Source of the DNA: Tetracentron sinense
Taxonomy: Eukaryota > Streptophyta > Magnoliopsida > Trochodendrales > Trochodendraceae
Direction: 5' to 3'
Length of the DNA: 64,000 bases
Assembly (NCBI GenBank): GCA_015143295.1
Contig: CM026557.1
Coordinates: 23,655,760 to 23,719,759 of the forward strand
The notes under the pieces were generated by a model, which worked only from the letters and a program-made list of their open reading frames with translations, was not told the DNA's origin and did not search any database. The number at the start of each line of letters is the position of its first letter. The stretch's first letter is position 1. This document shows positions 56,276-64,000 of the stretch, piece by piece. A program made the translations under genes and the position numbers.

Positions 56276-59139
56276 TGTGAGCGCGGGTTTCGAGGAAACC
56301 CTAATTAAATCTCACGGGTGAGTTTAGAGTCACCACCTATTCATTCAAAAGGGATAAGTCCCCGGGATTTGGATAAGGTCTTGGTCTGCGATTTGAAATT
56401 AGGGTAAGGTTTGGTTAAGTCCGGGGAAGGGATTAGGCATCCCGGCACTTCCACTTTTCATTGGTTCCCTACTTGATAGGTTTAAGCCAAATTAAAGTCA
56501 ATGTTAATCGATTGCCTTAGTGTTTAATGTAATACTAATCTAAAAAAGAAAAGCTAACTAAGGTTGAACCCGGGTTAGGTTGCCTACGTACTCATATTGG
56601 GGTAAGATTAAACCGAGCATAGTTATAGTATATGAGCTCGTGCCAAGGCTAGGGGGGTGTGTGTGCACTAAGGGTGGCTAATGGACCTAACTCGGGGGCT
56701 AGGGTTTGGTTGACTGGGGTTGGTCAAGTGCAAGGTGTTGGGCCCAGTAGGCCGAGGGGTAGTCTGGTAGACTAGGTTTTGAGCCCGGTAGGCTAAGGCA
56801 AAGTTTGACCAAGGTTAGGGTTGATAACCGGGGTTAGGTCAAACTAACCATGTTTAGGATTGCTAACTACAGTAAAAAGGTTTTGAAACTGCATTTTTGG
56901 TCTTTTCGAATTTTTTGAATGTTTTTTGGATTTTTCCAGATTTTTTCCTAAGGTTAAGGATTGCTTAACCATGGTTAAGGGGGGGTCACCGTGGTTAGGG
57001 CTGCTAACCATGGTTAAATTGCTGAAATAGACTATTTTTGGGCTTCTCAGAATATTTCTGAATTTCAGAGCATTTTTTCAGATTTTTGTTGGCTAAGGGC
57101 TGCTTAATCATGGTTAAAAGTTAACCAAAGATGGGGTTTGACCATGGTCAATGGTCCTAACCAAGGTAAAAATGACCACAGAAGGTCATTCTGGAATCCT
57201 CAGAATATTTCTGATTTTTCAAGTATTTTTCCAGAATTTTGTGGGTTAAGGGGTGCTTAACCATGGTTAAATATTAACCAAGGGTAGATTTAACTATGGT
57301 TAAGAGTCTGGTCAGGTCAGGGCCCAAGGAGCATGGCAGGGCCTAGACTGGCCTCTTATCTGGTCTGGGCCCTGTGCAAAGCCCACTAGAATAGCAAACA
57401 GGGAATGGCGGTAATCTCTTACCGCCATTCCAAAATAGTACTATTTTGGAATGGTAGTAGAGAGTCTACCACCATTTACAGTATACTAATTGTAGTGGTT
57501 TTGCATGTCTAGGGTTGGGTTAGGGGGTGACCCAAGAGAAACTGAGACTACAGAGGTGTAGCCTGAAGTCTAGGGAAGACCCTGGGCCTTTGGTGGGCTT
57601 AGGGGGAGGTCTGGTGTGGGCCCTACAGAGGGCTGAATGCACACTGGTTGTAAGTCTGAAATGGCGGTAGACAGACTACCGCCATTACCTAACTTTGGGT
57701 TTAAGATTGTCCTAACCATGGTTAAGCACCAGAGTCAGGCCTGGAAAGACTAGGGGAGGCAGGTAGAGGTTTGAGGTTTACAAACATGGCCCTGGACAGG
57801 ATTGGGGCCTAACCTAACCATGGTTAAGAGGTTGCTAAAGAGGAAAGCTGAAAATGGCGGTAGTTAGTATACCGCCATTTCTGAATTTTTCCGGAAAACA
57901 ATATTCCCTTGTTAGGGACTGCACCAATAGACTTCTAGGGATCCCTCATGGACTGAGGGTCCCCCAGAGCTTGAGGGGAGATTCCATGCAAGCGGGGGTG
58001 TGGTTAACCCGAGTTAAGCCTCAAGGGGGTTCCTCCCTCACCTATGGTTAAGGCAGGAGGACCCCTATCCTTGGCTGGAGTGCAATAAGGGAAGCAAATG
58101 ATGAGATATGGGGACCCCTGGAATAGGACCAGAGGTCCCTTACAGTGATAATATCAAAAAAGAAGAGAAAAAGTAAGGATAGGGGGTTTACCCTCTCGGC
58201 TTGGATGCACGCAAGAATGGTTGAGCAGCAAGGAGAAGCCTGGGGACTCCTATGATGTCCTAAGGAGGTCTGAGGGTGGTCTCAGGTGGAGGGTGGTGGG
58301 TGGTGGGCTGGCTGTGTATGGGCAGAGGTTTGGTATGAGTGTTGAGGAGTGATCTTGAACCCTGGAATGGGGGGCTTTTATAGAGTGGAGGGGAGTGGCC
58401 AGGGGTCTTCTGGGCATTTTCCCAGGCGTGGGGAACCAACTGAAGTGAGCCAGGGCAACAGGGGGGACTGTTGATACGAGTTTTTGCAAACTCAGGTAAT
58501 GGCGGTAATTCCATAACCGCCATTCCTGAGTAAGAGGAAATGGTAATGGTGGTAATTGGATTACCGCCATTATCAGACTTTGCTATTTTGAGTTAAACCC
58601 CCACACTTAAGCTGTGGGTCTGTTCATTAGCCAAAAATGGGAAATGACGATAAAGTTATTACTGCCATTCCCAGAAAGTTGAAATTGGGCCTGTGGGCCC
58701 CACCCCAACGACTCCTAAAGGCTTTGTGGGCCCATGTTTGGGCCCTCTGGGCTCCGAATTTTAGGATTTTTGGGCCTGAGATGAGTTTAGGTGGACCTTA
58801 GGGTTTACCTAGGGTTTAACCATGGTTTACCTGGGGTTAGTCTAAGGTTTAGGGTATTACCTAGGTTTGACTAGGGTTTTAGGATATTAACTAGGGTTAG
58901 GCCTAGGGTTCAGGGTTTTAACTAGGGTTAGGCCTAGGGTTCACCTAGAGTTAAGTCTAGGGTTTGACAGGGCTCTACCTAAGGTTTAGCTAGGTTTAGG
59001 GTTTACCTAGGGCTTGGCTAGGGTTTGACCTAGGGGTTTACCTGGGTATGCTAGGGTTTACTTATGGTTTAGCTGGGAATAACCATGGTTAAAAGTTTTA
59101 ACCATGGTTAGAGGAGGGTGTAAAAATTGGGTGCTTACA
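56276..59139. mobile_element. Solo LTR B, 2864 bp (27-bp hairpin family)
   Basis: It starts TGTGAGCGCGGGTTTC and ends GGGTGCTTACA, with exact 5-bp duplication CTTAG (56271-56275, 59140-59144). Removing it rejoins LINE ORF1 (MLS continues SLLNAKPN). It aligns along its whole length with solo LTR A (24707-27497), including the GAGTCACCACC start segment, AACCATGGTT cluster, hairpins and CCTAGGGTTT-rich 3' zone (58795-59060). Confidence 0.9.
57404..58669. repeat. Seven 26-27-bp GGCGGTA/TACCGCC palindromes in solo LTR B
   Basis: Copies at 57404-57429 (26 bp), 57450-57476, 57660-57686, 57853-57879, 58498-58524, 58545-58571 and 58643-58669 (27 bp each). The 57450 copy carries AGA/TCT inside the arms in place of AAT/ATT. 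Confidence 0.85.
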
Positions 59140-61143
59140 CTTAGCTCCCTGTTAAATGCCAAACCCAACTGGGTTTTCAAATCAAAGGAGGATTTCCAAC
59201 CAAAAACTATCCCAATGAAGGAACCTGATTGTTATTCGGACCTTAGATCATAAAAGGGTTTGGAAATCGAAAACGGGATGGAGTTTATACAATAGTGCAA
59301 AGAGGTTTTGATCAGGATAGGGAAATCCAAATGGCTGCAAAACAAAGATTTGGAGAATAGCAAGGATGCTATGAAGAATCAACCAAATCAGAATATTATC
59401 TCTCCCAGAATTACTAGATCAAAGGCGTGAGCCAGCCTTCCTTCAGAAATCTCATTTCTAAATGATTAATTCCATTATGTGGAATATTAGAGGAGCGGGT
59501 TACTCTAACTCCCGTTTTAGACTTAAGTCTTTGATTCTGGAATTGAAAGTTTCTATAGTAGCTATTCTTGATCCTAAAAAAGATTTGAAGTTTCTTGAGT
59601 TTTGCAGCAAACAATTTGCGATTTAAAATTTCATGGCTAGTGATGCTAGAATATTAGCCGGATATGGGTGTTATGGAAAGATGGCATTTCTATTTTACAA
59701 GCAAACCTGATAAAAGTTTAACCATGGTTATCTCATACAGAAATTCTACTCCTGTTCGGTTCTCTTCCATATATTCAAAGTGTACTCGATTTGATAGAAG
59801 ATTACTCTGGGAGGAATTAACTCAACTCAGCTCCAACAGCTCTATTCCCTGGATCATTGATGGTGACTTCAACGTGATTCAGAATATCGAGGAAAAAAAA
59901 GGTGGCAAAGTTCCTGACCTTAATGCGATTGATGAATTCAATAAAATGATTATTGATGGGAATTTCAATGGCAAGAAATTTACATGGTGCAATGATCGGA
60001 GGGGGGCTCATTTTATTTGGGCTACGCTGGATATCCTCTATAACTCAGCCTGGGAGAATTTTTATTTACAAACTTTGGTCACTCATCTTTTACAGAGCCC
60101 GTCGGATCATGCTCTTCTTATTGGCCTTTTTTCTAGAAGCAGATCAAAGCCTTCGTCGTTTAAATTTCAAAATATGTGGGTTAAAGATCAGAATTTTTAT
60201 TGAGACCGTCAGAAAGGAATGGTGCATTAACCGTCCAGGTAACCCTTTAGTCTCATTTTTCCTTGAGTTAAAAAACTTGAAAAGTGCTTTGGTTCATTGG
60301 AACAAGATTTCTCTTGTGAATATTTTCACTGCATTAAGAGCTTATGATCATAAAGTGGCGGAACTGGAAAATCAACTCCAGATTAATTGGACCAGTATCA
60401 CAAGAGATGAGCTAAATTCTGCTAAAGGCGAATTTAAGAAATACCTTGATTATGAAGAAATTTTCTGGAAACAGAAATCTAAAGAGCACTGGTTGAAGGA
60501 GGGGGGATAGGAATACTAAATATTTCCATGCCGTGACCAACCGCAACATCAAGATAAATACAACCAAGAGTATTATCGACAACTCAAGGAATTCTATAGA
60601 AAATAATGATGAGTTAGGTCTGGTTGCAGCCAATATCATCCAAAGATCCCTTCTATCTGAAGGTAGCACTCTGAACAATGATCTGATTGACTGCATTCCG
60701 AATATTATTTTGGAGGAAGAGAATGAAGACCTCTGTTGTATTCCTGATAGCGAAGAGATTAAAAATATCATATTCAGTATGTCGGATTCTGGGGTTCTGG
60801 GCCCGGATGGTTTCACGAGGTTATTCTTTAAGCAATGCTGGGAAATAATTCAAGAAGACCTGACCTTGGAAAAATTCATGCCTAGAGCAATCAATACAAA
60901 TTCTTATATGCTTGATCCCCAAAGTGGAAGTGCCTGCTTTTTCAAGTGACTTATTTCCTATCAGTTTAGGCAATGTGTTATACAAGATCATCTCAAGAAT
61001 TATATCCTCCAGGCTGTGGGTGTTTTGTTTCCTAAATTAAAATTTGAGGAACAATCTGCTTTTGTGAGGGGCTGGAATATTGTGGATAACATTTCCATAG
61101 CTCAAGATCTTGCCTCCAATGTCACTTACTTTTCGCAGATGAC

Positions 61144-61617
61144 ACTCTTTTCTTTTGCAACGGCCAGAGGAAATTCATAAAAAAACCTATTTAAATTTCT
61201 GGAGATATATGAGAAAGCTTCAGGGCAACATATTAGCAAGCAATTTTTACTCATCAGAGAAAAGAACAAGGGTTTATCAATATATAGTCGATGGTGTTTC
61301 TTGAATCTTGCCTGGTTCTTTGCCGTTCAAATATCTTGGGGTGCCTCTTTACAACAGAAGAATGAAGGCAGCATACGTTGACTCTTTTCTTTTGCAACAG
61401 CCAGAGGAAATTCATAAAAAACCTATTTAAATTTCTGGAGATATATGAGAAAACTTCAGGGCAACATATTATCAAGCAAAAAAGCTCTTTCTACTCATCA
61501 GAGAAAAGAACAAGGATTTATCAAAATATAGTCAGTGGTGTTTCTGGAATCTTGCCTGGTTCTTTGCCGTTCAAATATCTTGGGGTGCCTCTTTACAACA
61601 GAAGAATGAAGGCAGCA
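61144..61617. repeat. 237-bp tandem duplication inside LINE RT
   Basis: ACTCTTTTCTTTTGCAAC starts at 61144 and again at 61381. Both copies continue through AGAGGAAATTCATAAAAAA, the LEIYEK segment and LPFKYLGVPLYNRR coding sequence, with about 5% differences. The second FADD-proximal copy lacks the catalytic Asp pair. Confidence 0.85.
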
Positions 61618-63259
61618 TACTTTGACTTTATAATAGCAAAAATTCAGTGTAAAATAGATGGCTGGAAAGGGAAGTTATGAACGGGTGGTAAGCTGATAAT
61701 GTTAAAACATGTTTCATCGTCTATGCCAATTTACTCGCTCATGGGTACAAACTTCTCAAAAGGAGTGACTAGGAGATTCGATAGCATTTGTTCTTCTTTC
61801 TTCTGGAACGATAGTAAGGGTCACCACCGAAATCACTTGCTTGGTCCACAATTTCGAGGCCTTGGAAAGATATTTCCGATGTAGCTGCTGCATTCAAAAT
61901 GAAAATGGCATGGAAGCTAATCACAGAAAAAAGTCTCTGGAGCAATTAATTTAGAAGTATCTCCGAAATAATCATCCCTGAATGGTGGACTTGTTCATTA
62001 AAGGCTCCAAACTTTGGAAAGATATTGCTATGTGGATCAAGCCCACTATGGAAAATTGCAAATGGCTGATTGGGAATGGCGAAAGTACTGATTTTTGGTT
62101 TGACATATGGTACAATAACAAGCCTCTAATTGACTCAGCTCAGAGGTGCCCGAATCAGTTTCCACTCATTAGTGACATTCTAATCAACGACTCTTGGATG
62201 CTAAACAACATGGCGGAGGATATTCATCCCAAGATATATGAGGGCATGAAAATCAGCAATGTGGCTATTTCTTCGTCGCAGGATAGAATAGCTTGGACCC
62301 TAGAGAGCTCCGGTAAATTCTCTATTAGCTCCTGCTGGAATAGTATTCGGGTTACCAATCGCAATTCCTCTAAGGCAGACTCAGTTTGGGATAACTTAAT
62401 ACCGCTGAAGATGTCCATTTTTCAATGGAAATCTTCTTAAGTGCAGTGCCGGTTGATGAAAATATTCAAAAAAGAACATCTCTCTTGCTAGCAAATGTGT
62501 TTGCTGTTGGAAGCTTTCGTCGGAATCCTTATCTCATCTATTCTGGCAAAGCGACATAGGCACTAGTCTCTGGACTAAGGTGAGTGCGTTACTTCAAATT
62601 CCCACATGTGCTCAAGATTCTATTCAAACCCCCGTATGATGAGGTTCTTTAATCGAAGTAAGTGGGGTTCAGTCAATGGTATGCTTCACCGTGTTCTGCC
62701 CGGAATAATCTGCTGGGAAATTTGGCTTGCCAGGAATTCTATCAGGTTTGGTTTGATAATATTCGCAGATCAGATCAGATTATCTATAAGAGAATCTTAG
62801 AGTGGGTCAAAAATGCAGGTAAGCTTTGGATATTCAAGAATCGGCCTTGCAAAAAAGATGAGGACCTGTGCCAGATTTTCCAAATTACAGTGCCCTATCC
62901 TAAGGTGGTCATGCCCATTTTCACTAAATGGCTTTCTCCTTCCCCGGGCTGGTTCAAACTAAAAACTGATGGAGCATCAAAGGATGATTCTAGAAGTAGT
63001 GAAAGAGGAGGAATAATTCGAGATTCCAATGGTAAATTTGTGTTTGCTTTCCTATCCTTCTATGGGAAGGGATCAAACAATATGGCTGAGATTAGAGTGA
63101 ATTATGATGGTTGCAAATTTAGTGACATCTTGGGCTCCATGATATCAAGGCTGAAAGTGACTTTAAGGTGATGATGGACATGATAAATGGTGAGGATATT
63201 CCTTGGGGGGCTTGGTACTGGAAAAAGGAAATTGCTCGATTACAGGATAAATGCAATAT

Positions 63260-63313
63260 GAGTTGCGATTATCTTCTTTCCCAAAAAAAAAAAAAAAAAA
63301 AAAGAGTTGCGAT
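63260..63313 (+). mobile_element. Ultra-truncated poly(A) insertion, 34 bp
   Basis: GAGTTGCGAT at 63260-63269 and 63304-63313 flanks TATCTTCTTTCCC plus 21 A. It interrupts the LINE RNase H between CD and the HVFREN-like segment. Confidence 0.7.
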
Positions 63314-63473
63314 CATGTTTTTCAGGGAAAACAATCAATATGCGGATTTGCTGGCTAATGAGGCTTGTATTTCCTCTATGAGCAAAATCTTTAGGACCTC
63401 AAGTGATCCTCCTGTTATGCTTAAAGGAATTATCAGGACTGACAAGTCCAGTTTATTGAACATTAGGGAGTGA

Positions 63474-63613
63474 TTGTGTATTTGGGTTCCGGTTTGTTTG
63501 TTAGGGGTTTGGTTTTATGTCCCCCCCCTTGTATTTGGTTTTAATTATTTAATAAACAGGTAGGGGTCCACCAAACCCCCCTCCCCCACTGGGAGGCATT
63601 TTCTAAAAAAAAA
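63474..63613 (+). other. LINE 3' UTR and poly(A)-like end
   Basis: Short 3' UTR after the RNase H stop (TGA at 63471-63473). It contains C-rich tracts and ends CATTTTCTAAAAAAAAA near 63613. No target duplication was matched upstream. Confidence 0.5.
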
Positions 63614-64000
63614 GTCTGTTTCCATGGATTTTCAGTACACCTTGGGGATGACACGGGTAATCCACATCTTGTATTTTTCTTAATTCACTAGTTTTTGTTA
63701 TTCCTTTAAAAAAAAAAAAAATGAGTGTGTAACTCCAGTAGGTTAGATGGTGCCAACCTGTAGGGATTTTCTCTTGATTTAAAAAATTGTGGGACTAGAG
63801 TGTAAGCTAATGGTTGTCGTAAGTTGCATAGGTTTTTGGTATTGTTTTTGGATGAATTTTGTTTAGAATGAGAGTGAAAAACTGCTGTCTGAGAGCAGTG
63901 ACGATTGTAGAATCAGTTTTTAAAAGGATTCTCGAGGCTCGGCTCAAGGAAAACACTTGAGGCTCAACCTTAGAGACTCAAATCCCCCCCCGAGGTTGAC
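63614..64000. other. No recognisable feature at the right edge
   Basis: Contains an A tract (63708-63721). No coding homology seen. Confidence 0.4.

Larger units (their letters stand above)
55240..59430 (+). pseudogene. LINE ORF1 (zinc-knuckle protein), split by solo LTR B
   Basis: Plus-strand frames read IGSLIGKVLLVDGPTRSITR and PSLARICVEMDVSKVKLERF (55370-55490), a DUF4283-type ORF1, with a stop near 55492. Then WQKFVYEKEISICLRCQKLG and HTEEICKLG (55518-55605), a CX2CX4HX4C zinc knuckle. An acidic low-complexity region follows (55881-56275). Solo LTR B (56276-59139) interrupts; ORF1 resumes at 59145 with about 100 codons in broken frame. RNA-binding role inferred from the family. Confidence 0.75.
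59462..63473 (+). pseudogene. LINE ORF2: endonuclease, damaged RT, RNase H
   Basis: ORF2 starts at the ATG at 59462 (MINSIMWNIRGAGYSNSRFR). Endonuclease motifs follow: WIIDGDFNVI (59850-59880), FTWCNDRRGAHFIWATLD (59980-60030). RT: EHWLKEGG (60487), GPDGFTRLFFKQCWE (60800-60845), EEQSAFVRGWNIVDNISIAQ (61049-61105). The chain then jumps to FADDTLFFCNG (61132-61164), so the core between, with RT motif A, is deleted. A 237-bp tandem duplication follows. The zf-RVT-like and RNase H regions (KLKTDGASKD 62959-62988; GGIIRDSNGKFVFAF; FRENNQYADLLANEA 63322-63366) close it. Several frameshifts. Confidence 0.85.

Noticed and set aside
55881-56321. 146-codon open frame read as a separate gene
   Set aside because: It is the acidic middle of LINE ORF1; its last residues are translated from the inserted solo LTR.
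58250-58570. Proline-rich minus-strand open frames in solo LTR B
   Set aside because: They arise from G-rich LTR sequence and hairpins; the matching frame in solo LTR A (26663-26998) is not conserved as protein.

Overview
Nuclear genomic DNA from a flowering plant, probably a eudicot; I cannot name the genus. The evidence is one recognisable split host gene with GT-AG introns (ESCRT-II subunit VPS36), plant-type LINEs with a C-terminal zf-RVT or RNase H region, Ty1/copia and Ty3/gypsy remnants, solo LTRs, and many MITE-like fold-back elements. No prokaryotic operons, rRNA, tRNA or CRISPR arrays were seen.

Layout. 1-4.05 kb: minus-strand Ty1/copia element with LTR, primer-binding site, protease and integrase remnants, interrupted by a 1.5-kb solo LTR and by a 371-bp hAT-like element. 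4.05-7.7 kb: LINE fragments, a copia RT scrap, a short LTR with primer-binding site, a tandem duplication. 8.3-8.5 kb: a possible first exon, minus strand, of a plastid-targeted protein. 9-16.2 kb: AT-rich repeats, gypsy remnants and a truncated copy of the first solo-LTR family. 16.4-21.9 kb: MITEs, a degenerate minisatellite, LINE RNase H scraps and the promoter side of VPS36.

VPS36 runs from 21,911 to about 54,573 on the plus strand. Seven exons hold about 1.27 kb of coding sequence. Intron 1 (18.9 kb) and intron 2 (9.9 kb) are packed with nested retroelements: a 2.8-kb solo LTR, several LINEs in both orientations, a gypsy pol fragment, a 2.1-kb solo LTR inside a LINE, hAT-like elements and a young 5'-truncated LINE with an 18-bp target duplication. 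Intron 5 holds an RTE-type RT scrap inside a LINE. Downstream (55.2-63.6 kb) is a plus-strand LINE with ORF1 and ORF2; its ORF1 is split by a second 2.9-kb solo LTR of the same family as the one in intron 1.

The most unusual pattern is that each LTR family carries an array of its own short palindrome: a 27-bp AATGGCGGTAAT/ATTACCGCCATT palindrome plus TTAACCATGGTTAA, or CGATCGATCG, or TTCGTCGACGAA, or CCGTTCGAACGG. A second pattern is a set of 8-bp-TSD elements whose ends share CATAGTT/AACTATG and whose interiors are built from short repeated words. A third is a set of very short poly(A) insertions flanked by 10-14-bp duplications.
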